Source: Bacteroidota bacterium (GTDB taxonomy: Bacteria; Bacteroidota; Bacteroidia; AKYH767-A; 2013-40CM-41-45). Taken from it: a DNA stretch of 64,000 nucleotides. Below are positions 26,041 through 34,545 of this stretch, piece after piece. How positions within the stretch are numbered: position 1 is the stretch's first letter; each line of letters opens with the position of its first letter. The notes under the pieces are model-generated. The model saw nothing but the letters and a program-made list of their open reading frames with translations. It was not told where the DNA came from and did not search any database. Location of the stretch: the NCBI GenBank assembly GCA_016720935.1, contig JADKJP010000007.1, positions 1 to 64,000 on the forward strand, given 5' to 3'. Both the position numbers and the translations under genes were made by a program.

Positions 26041-27423
26041 ATGAATCAAAAATACATCCTTGATATTATATACCTGATTGCCTCTGTCACTTTTGTGATC
26101 GGATTAAAAATGCTTAGTGGTCCTCAAACTGCCCGACGCGGAAACCTGTGGGCCGCTTTCGGAATGACGCTGGCTGTGATCGGCACCATTGTAATTCACG
26201 ATCTGGTATCACCGGTCATTTACGGATTGATTCTGGGCGCGATTGCCATTGGTACCGTGATTGGATGGATGACTGCCAAGCGTGTGAAGATGACAGCAAT
26301 GCCTGAACTTGTTTCGCTGTTCAACGGTATGGGTGGAGCTTGTGCCGCTTTAATTTCTTTGCTGGAATTTCACCACAACATCGGACAACCCGGTAGAATC
26401 GGAATTATTATGGCCGGGATGATCATTGGAAGCGTTTCTTTTTCAGGTTCCATTATCGCCTTCATGAAACTGAATGGTACATTAAAAAAATCCATTCGCC
26501 TGCCTAACTACAATACCATCAACACCGTGATGATGTTTGTTACTATCGCCAGCGGTATTTACATGACTGTAAGCGGTACCGACAGCGTTGCATTGTTGCT
26601 GGGTGTATTCGCATTGGCCCTGGTTTATGGGGTTTTCTTTGTAGCTCCAATTGGTGGTGCTGATATGCCGGTGGTTATTTCATTACTGAACTCATTCACT
26701 GGTCTTGCTGCCGCTTTTGGCGGTTTTCTTTATGGCAATCAGGTCATGCTTACCGGTGGTATCCTGGTAGGTTCCGCAGGTACATTGCTTACACTGGCGA
26801 TGTGCTCGGCGATGAATCGTCCGTTGTTTAATGTCATCTTCGGAGCATTTGGTGAAACAGCTGCTGCAGGCGGTGGTGGTAAAACGGGTGGTTCTGTAAA
26901 AGATATCAGTATCAGCGATGCGGCTGTTTTGATGAACTATTCCAAAAAAGTAATCATCGTTCCCGGATATGGATTAGCTGTTGCTCAGGCTCAGCACGTG
27001 ATTCATGAACTTGAAAAAATTCTGGAAGAGCGCGGTGTGGAGGTAAAATATGCAATCCATCCTGTTGCAGGACGTATGCCCGGACATATGAACGTACTCC
27101 TTGCTGAAAGTAATGTGGATTATGGAAAACTTGCAGAAATGGAAGAAGTCAATCCTGAATTCAGCAACACGGATGTAGTACTGGTCGTTGGCGCGAATGA
27201 CGTTGTGAACCCGGCAGCTAAAAATGATCCTTCCTCTCCAATTTTTGGTATGCCGATTCTGGAGGTTGAGAATGCACACCATATTATCATCAACAAGCGC
27301 AGTATGAATGCCGGTTATGCCGGTATCGACAATGAACTTTTCTACAACACGAAGACAAGTATGCTCTTTGGTGATGCCAAGGATGCGCTTTCCAAACTTG
27401 TTGCGGAGTTGAAGACGCTCTGA
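26041..27423 (+). CDS. pntB: NAD(P)(+) transhydrogenase beta subunit
   Basis: 460 residues. The first about 270 residues are membrane helices (for example LISLLEFHHNIGQ; GADMPVVISLLNSFTGLAAAF). The C-terminal NADP-binding domain III (about 290-460) has VPGYGLAVAQAQHVIHEL, IHPVAGRMPGHMNVLLAES and VGANDVVNPAAKNDP, all diagnostic. It uses the proton gradient to drive hydride transfer from NADH to NADP, supplying NADPH. It ends the operon, and a heptamer-repeat array begins 4 bases after its stop. Confidence 0.96.
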   Translation: MNQKYILDIIYLIASVTFVIGLKMLSGPQTARRGNLWAAFGMTLAVIGTIVIHDLVSPVIYGLILGAIAIGTVIGWMTAKRVKMTAMPELVSLFNGMGGACAALISLLEFHHNIGQPGRIGIIMAGMIIGSVSFSGSIIAFMKLNGTLKKSIRLPNYNTINTVMMFVTIASGIYMTVSGTDSVALLLGVFALALVYGVFFVAPIGGADMPVVISLLNSFTGLAAAFGGFLYGNQVMLTGGILVGSAGTLLTLAMCSAMNRPLFNVIFGAFGETAAAGGGGKTGGSVKDISISDAAVLMNYSKKVIIVPGYGLAVAQAQHVIHELEKILEERGVEVKYAIHPVAGRMPGHMNVLLAESNVDYGKLAEMEEVNPEFSNTDVVLVVGANDVVNPAAKNDPSSPIFGMPILEVENAHHIIINKRSMNAGYAGIDNELFYNTKTSMLFGDAKDALSKLVAELKTL

Positions 27424-27426
27424 TTG

Positions 27427-27461
27427 TTAGTGCTTAGTGGTTAGTGCTTAGTGCTTAGTGG
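27427..27461. repeat. tandem heptamer array, left arm (5 units of TTAGTGS)
   Basis: Five exact 7-base units, TTAGTGC or TTAGTGG, starting 4 bases after the pntB stop. They are the reverse complement of the SCACTAA units of the right-hand array at 27537-27650, so the two can pair in RNA or cruciform DNA as a stem of up to 35 bases. Confidence 0.9.
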
Positions 27462-27536
27462 TTCGATGTTGGAGCCACGCTGTTTTTTCATTAACAAATT
27501 CCAAAAACAAAATATTTATTCTGCGTTTCCCATATC

Positions 27537-27650
27537 TGGTACCTAGTACCTGGAACTGAATACCATGGACCATGCACTAACCTCTAACCACTAAGCACTA
27601 AGCACCAAGCACTAAGCACTAACCACTAAGCACCAAGCACTAAGCACCAA
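27537..27650. repeat. tandem heptamer array, right arm (16 units)
   Basis: Sixteen units hold a single 7-base register. The first five are divergent (TGGTACC, TAGTACC, TGGAACT, GAATACC, ATGGACC). From 27574 the phase-shifted reading is eleven clean units of GCACTAA, CCACTAA or GCACCAA, with one CCTCTAA. The eleven-unit part is complementary to the left arm. The gap between the arms (27462-27536) has no gene. The array ends about 85 bases before ndk. Confidence 0.88.
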
Positions 27651-27703
27651 AAAAATAGCGAGCCATTTACAGAGGGATACTTTCAAATCCGCTCGCTTTT
27701 CTC

Positions 27704-27711
27704 TACTTTTG
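27704..27711 (+). promoter_or_regulatory. -7 promoter element (TACTTTTG) of ndk
   Basis: A match to the Bacteroidota TAnnTTTG -7 element 26 bases before the ndk start codon. It implies ndk has its own promoter beyond the repeat arrays. Confidence 0.55.
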
Positions 27712-27737
27712 CGACCTGTAAAAATCAAAACAAAAAT

Positions 27738-28154
27738 ATGTCAAACAGAACCTTTACAATGATTAAACCGGATGGTGTCGCCAACAATTACATTGGCCCG
27801 ATTCTGGCTAAAATAAACGAAGCAGGCTTCCGGATTGTTGCTATGAAATACACCCGACTCACTCCTGATCAGGCAAGCCTGTTTTATGCTGTTCACAGTC
27901 AGCGTCCATTTTACAATGATCTGGTAAAATACATGTCAAGTGGTCCGATTGTAGCTGCTATCCTTGAGAAGAATAATGCTGTAGAAGATTTCCGTACTTT
28001 GATTGGCGCTACAGATCCGGCAAAAGCCGCTCCGGGCACCATTCGTAATCTCTTCGCGAAGTCCATTGAAGCCAATGCAGTTCACGGTAGCGACAGTGAC
28101 GAAAATGCCGCGATCGAAGGCAGCTTCTTTTTCTCACAAACAGAAAGATTCTAA
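27738..28154 (+). CDS. ndk: nucleoside-diphosphate kinase
   Basis: 138 residues, normal length. It transfers phosphate between nucleoside di- and triphosphates through a phosphohistidine. The active-site motif is NAVHGSDS with His116. The N terminus RTFTMIKPDGVANN and the P-loop-like YMSSGPIVAAIL are typical. It is a single gene, followed by a hairpin shared with the convergent gene. Confidence 0.97.
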   Translation: MSNRTFTMIKPDGVANNYIGPILAKINEAGFRIVAMKYTRLTPDQASLFYAVHSQRPFYNDLVKYMSSGPIVAAILEKNNAVEDFRTLIGATDPAKAAPGTIRNLFAKSIEANAVHGSDSDENAAIEGSFFFSQTERF

Positions 28155-28170
28155 GAAATAGAATTTTGTG

Positions 28171-28191
28171 ATTCCGGTATCTTACCGGAAT
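28171..28191. terminator. bidirectional hairpin between ndk and the DciA-like gene
   Basis: ATTCCGGTA (28171-28179) and TACCGGAAT (28183-28191) form a perfect 9-base stem with a 3-base loop. The flanks are A/T-rich and partly complementary. One arm contains the last codons and the stop of the convergent minus-strand gene, so the sequence has a double duty. Confidence 0.6.
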
Positions 28192-28475
28192 ACAATTTCA
28201 TCAATTACCACAGCTCCTGCTTCTTTGTTCAGGAGCTGTGTTATTTTATCCCTGTCCTGAAAAAGCTCCTGTCTGAGAGAAGCGGAACTAAGGTTTACAA
28301 ATAACTTCCTGTCGATGATCATCAATTCAGTGGTGCGGTGCGCGACGGCGGGGCCCATGACTTTTTCCCAGGATTGAATCAACTGAAATTTGTTCATCTT
28401 TTCTTTCAGATGAAACTGATTCAGCATCTCGTCAATTGCCGCTTTTATCGGCCGGTCATTGGTTCTCTTCGCCAT
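28182..28475 (-). CDS. DUF721/DciA-like protein
   Basis: 97 residues, cytoplasmic. The pattern QSWEKVMGPAVAHRTTELMIIDRKLFVNLSSASLRQELF is the DUF721 core. DUF721 includes DciA, the ancestral loader of the replicative helicase DnaB. It is transcribed just downstream of recF on the same strand (33-base gap), a common Bacteroidota and actinobacterial pairing that supports a replication role. Confidence 0.88.
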   Translation of the reverse strand: MAKRTNDRPIKAAIDEMLNQFHLKEKMNKFQLIQSWEKVMGPAVAHRTTELMIIDRKLFVNLSSASLRQELFQDRDKITQLLNKEAGAVVIDEIVFR

Positions 28476-28507
28476 ACTTCTGGTACTAAATTTTTGTATT
28501 GCAAAAA

Positions 28508-29623
28508 TCAGATTTCAATTTTCGAAGTTGAAACAACACCATCTTTCACCTGGAAACATCGGATACCGAGGCCGATATCATCGAATATTTTTTGAATCCT
28601 CTCAGGATGTGTATCTGAAATCAACAACTGTCCGAAATTATCTTTACTAACCAACTCCATCAGTCGGGCAACGCGGTCATCATCGAGCTTATCAAAGATA
28701 TCGTCCAATAACAATATTGGCTTGATCCCTTTTACCACTCGAATGAAATCAAACTGCGCGAGCTTTAGAGCGATCAGGAATGATTTTTGCTGACCCTGTG
28801 AAGCGAATCGTTTGACAGGAGCGCCATGGATCATAAATGCAAGATCATCTTTGTGAATACCCACAGTGGTGTATTGCACTGCCCTGTCTTTTCCCTGCGC
28901 ATTTTCCAACAGCACACTAAAATCTCCATCATTCAATTGTGAATCGTATCGGATATCAATCTCTTCTTTGCCACCCGAAATGAATTCATAATACTTTTTG
29001 AAAATCGGAATGAGCTCCGCGATAAATCGTTTTCTGACGGAATGAATTTTCTCCGCGAGTCTTACCAGTTGCAAATCCCATGCGGCGAGTGCGTCCGGTT
29101 CAAACTTCCGCTGTTGTGCAGCTTGTTTCAGCACACTGTTGCGCTGGGTCAGCACACGTACATAGTTGATCAGATCATCCAGATACAATTTATCGTATTG
29201 TGAGATAATACTGTCCAGAAATTTCCTTCTCTCTTCACTTCCCTCCGTAATCAGACTGGTATCTGTCGGAGAAACCATAACCACCGGAATCAATCCAATA
29301 TGATCCGCTAGTCTTTCGTATTCCTTTTGATTTCTTTTGAAGACTTTTTTCTGATTGCGTTTGATACCGCAATAAACTTGTTCTTCTTTTCCATTCAATT
29401 CAAAGACTCCCTGGATCATAAAGTATTCCTCACCGAAACGGATATTTTGTCCGTCGATAGGGTTGAAATAGCTTTTGCACATCGACAGGTAATGCACCGC
29501 GTCGAGCAGATTGGTCTTGCCTTCTCCATTGCCACCGGTAAAGGCATTTGCAAAAGGATCCAGGAAAAGTTCCGCTTCAGGGTAATTTCTGAAGTTAATA
29601 AGGGACAGTTTTTGAAGAAACAT
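28508..29623 (-). CDS. recF: DNA replication and repair protein RecF
   Basis: 371 residues. An SMC-like ATPase that helps load RecA at gaps. Walker A is GGNGEGKTNLLDAVHYLS (from residue 30). The N terminus LQKLSLINFRNYPEAEL is typical. The signature motif RFASQGQQKSFLIALKLAQ and the Walker B PILLLDDIFDKLDDDR are near the C terminus. Full length. It forms a two-gene unit with the DciA-like gene. Confidence 0.96.
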   Translation of the reverse strand: MFLQKLSLINFRNYPEAELFLDPFANAFTGGNGEGKTNLLDAVHYLSMCKSYFNPIDGQNIRFGEEYFMIQGVFELNGKEEQVYCGIKRNQKKVFKRNQKEYERLADHIGLIPVVMVSPTDTSLITEGSEERRKFLDSIISQYDKLYLDDLINYVRVLTQRNSVLKQAAQQRKFEPDALAAWDLQLVRLAEKIHSVRKRFIAELIPIFKKYYEFISGGKEEIDIRYDSQLNDGDFSVLLENAQGKDRAVQYTTVGIHKDDLAFMIHGAPVKRFASQGQQKSFLIALKLAQFDFIRVVKGIKPILLLDDIFDKLDDDRVARLMELVSKDNFGQLLISDTHPERIQKIFDDIGLGIRCFQVKDGVVSTSKIEI

Positions 29624-29810
29624 GGGTGTTTGCGAAGGTACACAGGAACCCTGAAAGATGCACCTTTATAGGGTATGAAAAATAAAAACCTTGAAATTCC
29701 TCTCAATTAACCATATCCTGTGAATAACTCTGATTTCACAAAATTGAAATTCGCTGTAATTTCTTATCTTTGATGAAAGCATTCTCTTTAAGGAGAACTA
29801 ACCCTTTTGC

Positions 29811-31226
29811 ATGGAAGAAGAATTTCTGAATCCGCGCGACGAAAATAGTCTGGTTCGTCATTCCATAGAACGGTATGAGCAAATGATTCGCAACAAAGAT
29901 GCTTACTTCTTTGATGTTGAAGCATTTTTAAGTATCATCGACTATTACATCGAACGTAACGATCCGGTGAAGGCCCTGCAGGTTGTTGAATTCGGACAAT
30001 CGCAGCATCCCGCATCTGTTGAGTTTCTTTTGAGGGAGGCTCAGTTATTGGCAATGGTGGACCGTTATTCTGAAGCGCTGAGTATTCTTGATAAAGCGGA
30101 ACAGATCACTCCTACTGACCCGGATTTATTCATGATCCGTGGTAGTATTTATTCTCAACAACAAAAATTCGAGCTTGCAATTGAGAATTTCAACAAAGCC
30201 ATTCCACTCGCTGATGAATTGGATTTGTTGTATTTGAATCTTGCATATGTATACGAGAGCTGGGGTGATTACGACAAGGCACTCACCTATCTGACACTTT
30301 GCCTGGAGGACAATCCGGAGAATGAAGTTGCGATGTATGAGCTTGCCTTTTGCTTTGAATTCACTGAGCGTTTTCAGGACAGTATAGATTTTTATCTGAA
30401 ATTCATCGACAAGCAACCGTATTCTTTTCCGGCATGGTACAATCTGGGAAATGTGTACAACAGGATGCATCGTTTTGATGACGCCTTGGATGCTTATGAT
30501 TATTGTCTGGTTATCAAAGACGATTTTTCTTCAGCATATTTTAATAAAGGAAATACACTGGCAAATCTTTCCCGATATAACGATGCTATTGAATGTTATA
30601 AAAAAACATTTGAATTCGAAGCACCGGATGCCCTCACCTATTACAACATTGGTGAATGTTATGAGCAACTGGAAGATCTGCATCGTGCCAGGGAATATTA
30701 CAAAAAATCTACAAAGCTCGATCCCAATCTGGCTGAAGCATGGCTCGGTATTGGGATCACATTACAGAATGAAGAACGTTGGTTTGAAGCGACTCGTTAT
30801 ATCAAAAAAGCGCTGGAACTCGATGAACACAATGCTGAATTCTGGTTTGCTCTCGGTGACGCGGAATACCATATGGAGAATTATGGTGCCGCGGAACAGG
30901 CCTATCAAAAAGTTCTTGATCTGGAACCGGAAAACCATGATATCTGGCTTGAGTATTCACATTTGCTCATGGTCGACAACCGCGCGAAAGAAGCTCTTGA
31001 GTTAATTGAAAACGGTCTCATCTATCATCCTGATGATGCTGAGATCCTGTACCGTATGGCTTGTTATCATTACAGCATGGGAAACATCCGCGAATCTTAT
31101 CACACTCTTGAATCAGCTCTCGATAAAAATCCACACCTTTGCCACACAATTTTTGAATATGCACCGGTCATGGAAAATGACCATAACGTGCTTGAGTTGA
31201 TTGATCATTACAAAAACAGAATATGA
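29811..31226 (+). CDS. tetratricopeptide repeat protein
   Basis: 471 residues, no signal peptide, made almost wholly of TPR units of 34 residues from about residue 50 to 460. Examples are AIENFNKAIPLADELDLLYLNLAYVYESWGDY and YYNIGECYEQLEDLHRAREYYKKSTKLDP. It should be a cytoplasmic scaffold. The TGA stop overlaps the ATG of the phosphosulfolactate synthase gene, so they are translated together. A possible -7 element (TATCTTTG, 29765-29772) lies 38 bases upstream. Confidence 0.88.
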   Translation: MEEEFLNPRDENSLVRHSIERYEQMIRNKDAYFFDVEAFLSIIDYYIERNDPVKALQVVEFGQSQHPASVEFLLREAQLLAMVDRYSEALSILDKAEQITPTDPDLFMIRGSIYSQQQKFELAIENFNKAIPLADELDLLYLNLAYVYESWGDYDKALTYLTLCLEDNPENEVAMYELAFCFEFTERFQDSIDFYLKFIDKQPYSFPAWYNLGNVYNRMHRFDDALDAYDYCLVIKDDFSSAYFNKGNTLANLSRYNDAIECYKKTFEFEAPDALTYYNIGECYEQLEDLHRAREYYKKSTKLDPNLAEAWLGIGITLQNEERWFEATRYIKKALELDEHNAEFWFALGDAEYHMENYGAAEQAYQKVLDLEPENHDIWLEYSHLLMVDNRAKEALELIENGLIYHPDDAEILYRMACYHYSMGNIRESYHTLESALDKNPHLCHTIFEYAPVMENDHNVLELIDHYKNRI

Positions 31227-31990
31227 ATTTTATCCTGGACCAGGTACCGCAGCGGACAGCAAAGCCCCGTGAGCATGGTTTAACCATGATTATGGACAAA
31301 GGACTCGGCGTTCGTCAAACAGAAGATTTTATTGAATCCGCATCTGAATTCATTGATATTGTAAAACTTGGATTTGGAAGCTCAATGATCACTCCAAATC
31401 TTGAAAAGAAAATAGATGTTTACCGCGCTGCCGGAATTCCGGTTTATCTCGGTGGTACTCTTCTCGAAGCATTCATTATTCGCAATAAGTTCGACGATTA
31501 CCTGCGTCTTATTGAAAAACTGAGATTGAAACATGCTGAGGTGAGTGACGGAAGTATTTCCCTTCCTCACTCGAAGAAACTTGAATACATCCGTCAACTT
31601 GCTAAACATGTTACGGTAATCACGGAAGTTGGCTCGAAAGAAGAGGGTATTATCATTCACCCGAACAAGTGGATCGAAATGATTGAAAGCGAAGTTCAGG
31701 CCGGTGCCTGGAAAGTGATCGCGGAAGCAAGAGAGAGTGGTACTGTAGGTATCTATCGTCCAAGCGGAAAAGCACACGTTGTCCTGATCAATAAAATCAT
31801 CTCCAGGATTCCTCCTGAGAAAATGATCTGGGAGGCTCCGAATAAAGGCGGACAAACCTATTTTATCAAGCTTCTTGGCGCGAACGTCAATCTCGGTAAT
31901 ATCGCTCCGAATGAAGTGATTGCTGTAGAAGCATTACGGATTGGCTTACGTAGCGATACGTTTTTCCAGTATCTGGATGTGAAATCTTAA
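31223..31990 (+). CDS. phosphosulfolactate synthase family protein (ComA-like)
   Basis: 255 residues. A TIM-barrel family adding sulfite to phosphoenolpyruvate to give (R)-phosphosulfolactate. Motifs: PREHGLTMIMDKGLG near the start, DIVKLGFGSSMI, GIPVYLGGTLLEAFI, AEVSDGSISLP, ITEVGSKEEG and the C-terminal IWEAPNKGGQTYFIKLLGANVNLGNI. In methanogens it starts coenzyme M synthesis. In Bacteroidota its product is not settled, and sulfolactate or sulfonolipid precursors are possible. No comB/comC homologues are beside it. It is coupled by ATGA overlap to the TPR gene. Confidence 0.88.
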   Translation: MNFILDQVPQRTAKPREHGLTMIMDKGLGVRQTEDFIESASEFIDIVKLGFGSSMITPNLEKKIDVYRAAGIPVYLGGTLLEAFIIRNKFDDYLRLIEKLRLKHAEVSDGSISLPHSKKLEYIRQLAKHVTVITEVGSKEEGIIIHPNKWIEMIESEVQAGAWKVIAEARESGTVGIYRPSGKAHVVLINKIISRIPPEKMIWEAPNKGGQTYFIKLLGANVNLGNIAPNEVIAVEALRIGLRSDTFFQYLDVKS

Positions 31991-31999
31991 AGCAATCAA

Positions 32000-32019
32000 G
32001 AAAACTGAAAATAGTTTTC
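32000..32019 (+). terminator. hairpin after the ComA-like gene
   Basis: GAAAACT and AGTTTTC (7 bases each, 6-base loop) begin 10 bases past the stop. The following tract (tatccttctct) is only moderately T-rich, so this is a weak terminator call. Confidence 0.4.
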
Positions 32020-32056
32020 TATCCTTCTCTGTTTCTCCCCGACTGTCACGCAACAG

Positions 32057-32545
32057 ATGCCAACAATTTCGTTCCGTTTTCTTATTTATTCCGGACTTTT
32101 CTGTCTGCTCTCCATAATGAGCAGTTGCTTCAGTACGTTACCCGTAGAGATCAGAAAAATTGATCAGCTTACCGTTAATTCTGCAGGAAATCAGGCTGAA
32201 GTCAGCTTTAATTTGATGCTCCACAATCCGAACAATTGGGGATTCAGGATAGTGAAGATTCAGACTGAATTGAGTATCGATCAGAAGAACCTTGGAACGG
32301 TTACGCTTCCTGACAACCTTCGGATCAAAAGAAAAGCGGATGCGGCTCTTCCTATCCACATCGGAACGACAACACAGGAATTGCTGACTATTCTTCCCGG
32401 AAGTCTGGCCGCGCTCTTTGGTTCGAGCAGTATGGAATCGGTAGTAAAAGGAAATATTACATTCGGGAAATTTATTTTCAGAAAGAAATATCCATTTGAA
32501 TTAAAACAAAAGATTGACAGTAAAACATTACAAAAGATATTCTGA
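32057..32545 (+). CDS. LEA type 2 family lipoprotein
   Basis: 162 residues. A signal peptide with lipobox LSIMSSC (Cys at about 25) makes it a lipoprotein. The rest is a single WHy/LEA14-like beta-sandwich: VSFNLMLHNPNNWGFRIVKIQTELSIDQKNLGTV has the hallmark NPN turn. Such domains are found in desiccation-related and envelope proteins, but the role in bacteria is unclear. It lies between the ComA-like and DinB genes on the same strand, with gaps of about 55-65 bases. Confidence 0.8.
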   Translation: MPTISFRFLIYSGLFCLLSIMSSCFSTLPVEIRKIDQLTVNSAGNQAEVSFNLMLHNPNNWGFRIVKIQTELSIDQKNLGTVTLPDNLRIKRKADAALPIHIGTTTQELLTILPGSLAALFGSSSMESVVKGNITFGKFIFRKKYPFELKQKIDSKTLQKIF

Positions 32546-32600
32546 AGATTCTTTTACGCGTTTCAAAAATCACTGAGAAATTTTCAGAACTCCATTCAAC

Positions 32601-33179
32601 ATGACTCAGGAATCAGATTCCACAAAATTAGTTTCAGACTGGATCCAAAGACTGGATGCTATTTCTTCGAAGGTTGAATTTGAATTTTCCGAATTGAATG
32701 CATCACAATTGAACTGGAAAACAAGCCAGAATAGCTGGAGCATTGGACAATGTCTGCTCCATCTGGTTGTATCGAATGAAAAGTATTTTCCAATCCTGGA
32801 TGCTTTGAATTCAGGAAAATTCAAAGCAAGCTTCTGGCAAAAAATCAATCCACTCTCCTCCTACACAGGAAGAAAAATGGCGGAATCATTGGGGGCGAAA
32901 ATCATCAAACCCTTTGTTGCACCAAAATTATTTGATCCCGGAAAATCCGCGGTACGTTCTGTTATAATTGCAGATTTTATCAAACATCAGGAACTTTTAA
33001 AAAGCAAAATCAGTAACTTGAAGAATCAGGATTTTCAAAAAACAATAGTATCCTCTCCTGTCGCGCCACTGATCACATTTCCGCTGAAAGATTGCATTGA
33101 AATTCTGATAGGACATGAAGAGCGGCATCTTGCACAAGCCCTTCTGGTGAAAGAGAATCCGGGGCTCTCTGCTTTGTGA
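32601..33179 (+). CDS. DinB family protein
   Basis: 192 residues forming a four-helix bundle of the DinB/YfiT type. Metal-ligand positions fit: CLLHLVVSNEKYF with a His in helix 1-2, and GHEERHLAQALLV near the C terminus with the usual pair of His. Members are metal-dependent thiol transferases or nucleases, and the exact activity is not predictable. A terminator with a T8 tract follows at 33313-33339. Confidence 0.85.
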   Translation: MTQESDSTKLVSDWIQRLDAISSKVEFEFSELNASQLNWKTSQNSWSIGQCLLHLVVSNEKYFPILDALNSGKFKASFWQKINPLSSYTGRKMAESLGAKIIKPFVAPKLFDPGKSAVRSVIIADFIKHQELLKSKISNLKNQDFQKTIVSSPVAPLITFPLKDCIEILIGHEERHLAQALLVKENPGLSAL

Positions 33180-33230
33180 TCTGAACAGGATCAATCATTT
33201 GGTTCCGGGGAATAATTCAATGAAGTTTTC

Positions 33231-33262
33231 AAAAAAAAAATCCCCCCGGATTAGCGGGAGGA
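33231..33262 (-). terminator. terminator for the 33358 minus-strand gene
   Basis: Read on the minus strand, TCCTCCCG and CGGGGGGA pair (one G-T wobble) around a 6-base loop and are followed by a run of ten T (the A run at 33231-33240). It lies about 95 bases past the gene's stop. Confidence 0.7.
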
Positions 33263-33312
33263 CCTTCTGTTTAACCAATCAAGCTACTCTACCAAGAATT
33301 TGCTTTGATGGT

Positions 33313-33339
33313 ATCCTGCGACCCAGCAGGATTTTTTTT
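33313..33339 (+). terminator. terminator for the DinB gene
   Basis: ATCCTGC (33313-33319) and GCAGGAT (33326-33332) form a 7-base stem with a 6-base loop and run into eight T. A third hairpin, atcaagc/gctttgat, lies at 33278-33309 between the two terminators. Confidence 0.7.
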
Positions 33340-33357
33340 GTGAGGGAAAAATTTCCT

Positions 33358-34407
33358 TTATTCCACAATAATTTTTTTCGAAATGCTTTTATTACCCTGT
33401 GCTATTTTCAGGAGGTAGTTCCCTTTTCCTTTATCTGAAATATCGATTTGGTTGGAATATTCCCCTGAAAATTTCTTTAGAGTTTCGTGGAAGACTTCCT
33501 TACCATTCGGATCGAAAATACTTACATCTGTATCACCCTCCGTATTCAGATAAAAATCGAGATCAAATTTTCCGTGATTCGGATTAGGATAATAACGCAA
33601 ATGTCGCAATGACTCCTTCTCAAAACCGGATTCTTTTTCTGAATTGTTGATTTCCGCGGGCTGTGAACGTTTGAATACAAATGCTTTCTGTCCGTTTTTT
33701 CCAATGATTTCCTTTTCAAAAACCGGTGCATCTTCTCCCTCATCTCCAAAAAAGATGAGATGGTCTTCATCATCCACGCTGTCGATTCCATCAAACTGAT
33801 CTTCTATTGAGCCGGAATGATGTTTAATGTGATGGTCTTTTCCGGCATGAAATGAAAAATCCATGGTTGAAGGAAAATCCGGTGGGACCGGAATTTCAGG
33901 TAATTCCGGCATTTCAAAATCAAATGTGAAATTATTGGTATCCGAAGAATTCACTTCGATGTGAATATTGTGCATTTCTTTGCATACTTTTTCCAATTCC
34001 GCTTTTGCTTCTCTCATCGAATTTTCAACCTCTTTCTCAATTTCGTCCTGTTCTTTCTCACCAAGTGTTGCACCATCAAAATGCATAACAATTTCTTTCT
34101 TCCTCCGTGATTCTTTTTTAGCAAGCGGGGCATCAGGAGGAGTTGGAATTTTCATGGATATATTATACTTTTCCTCCAATTGTTCGAGTAATAATTCAAT
34201 AGCTTCCGGATCAGTAGTGCTGAGTGAAGTATCAATGCGAGTTGTTATCCCATTTTCTTTTTTTGTGATCTTTATTGAAACAGAATTCTTGTCTTTCCTG
34301 CTCCTTTGAGACTGAGGCTCCTGGGCAATAGCAAGCGAAACACCGAGTAAGATCACAGCAGAAACCAGTGCTATCCAGGCCAGAAGTTCTTTCGGATGTC
34401 TTGTCAT
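33358..34407 (-). CDS. T9SS type A sorting domain-containing protein, acidic
   Basis: 349 residues. An N-terminal hydrophobic segment (about 8-29, WIALVSAVILLGVSLAIAQ) acts as signal peptide. The middle is highly charged with a coiled-coil-like helix (EKEQDEIEKEVENSMREAKAELEKVCKEM) and a Pro/Glu-rich part (MPELPEIPVPPDFP). The C-terminal about 75 residues form a type A sorting domain (LRYYPNPNHGKFDLDF; GNYLLKIAQGNKSISKKIIVE). It should be surface-exposed through the T9SS. It is divergent from a histidine kinase gene whose sensor part is also Pro- and acid-rich, hinting at a functional link. I do not recognise the central domain. Confidence 0.8.
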   Translation of the reverse strand: MTRHPKELLAWIALVSAVILLGVSLAIAQEPQSQRSRKDKNSVSIKITKKENGITTRIDTSLSTTDPEAIELLLEQLEEKYNISMKIPTPPDAPLAKKESRRKKEIVMHFDGATLGEKEQDEIEKEVENSMREAKAELEKVCKEMHNIHIEVNSSDTNNFTFDFEMPELPEIPVPPDFPSTMDFSFHAGKDHHIKHHSGSIEDQFDGIDSVDDEDHLIFFGDEGEDAPVFEKEIIGKNGQKAFVFKRSQPAEINNSEKESGFEKESLRHLRYYPNPNHGKFDLDFYLNTEGDTDVSIFDPNGKEVFHETLKKFSGEYSNQIDISDKGKGNYLLKIAQGNKSISKKIIVE

Positions 34408-34530
34408 TTTTTGAGAGATTAATTTTGAACGTGTACCAAAAGTAATGTCATGATAGTATCACGGCAGTTAAAAGGGGGTTAATCACTGTTAATATTTGGT
34501 TAAAATCGACAGTCAAGTGTTAAGGCTCTG

Positions 34531-34538
34531 TATTTTTG
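34531..34538 (+). promoter_or_regulatory. -7 promoter element (TATTTTTG) of the histidine kinase gene
   Basis: A clear TAnnTTTG match ending 7 bases before the ATG at 34546. Transcription would start at or within a few bases of the start codon, predicting a leaderless or near-leaderless mRNA. No clear -33 element was found at the usual distance. Confidence 0.55.
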
Positions 34539-34545
34539 CAGCTGT

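Noticed and set aside
27427..27650. CRISPR or VNTR within a coding region
   Set aside because: Units are heptamers without spacers, and no frame is open through them.
33241..33300. tRNA-like string on the minus strand (GGTAGAG, GATTGGTTAAA)
   Set aside because: No anticodon stem and no closed acceptor stem can be drawn; the paired parts are better explained as terminator hairpins.
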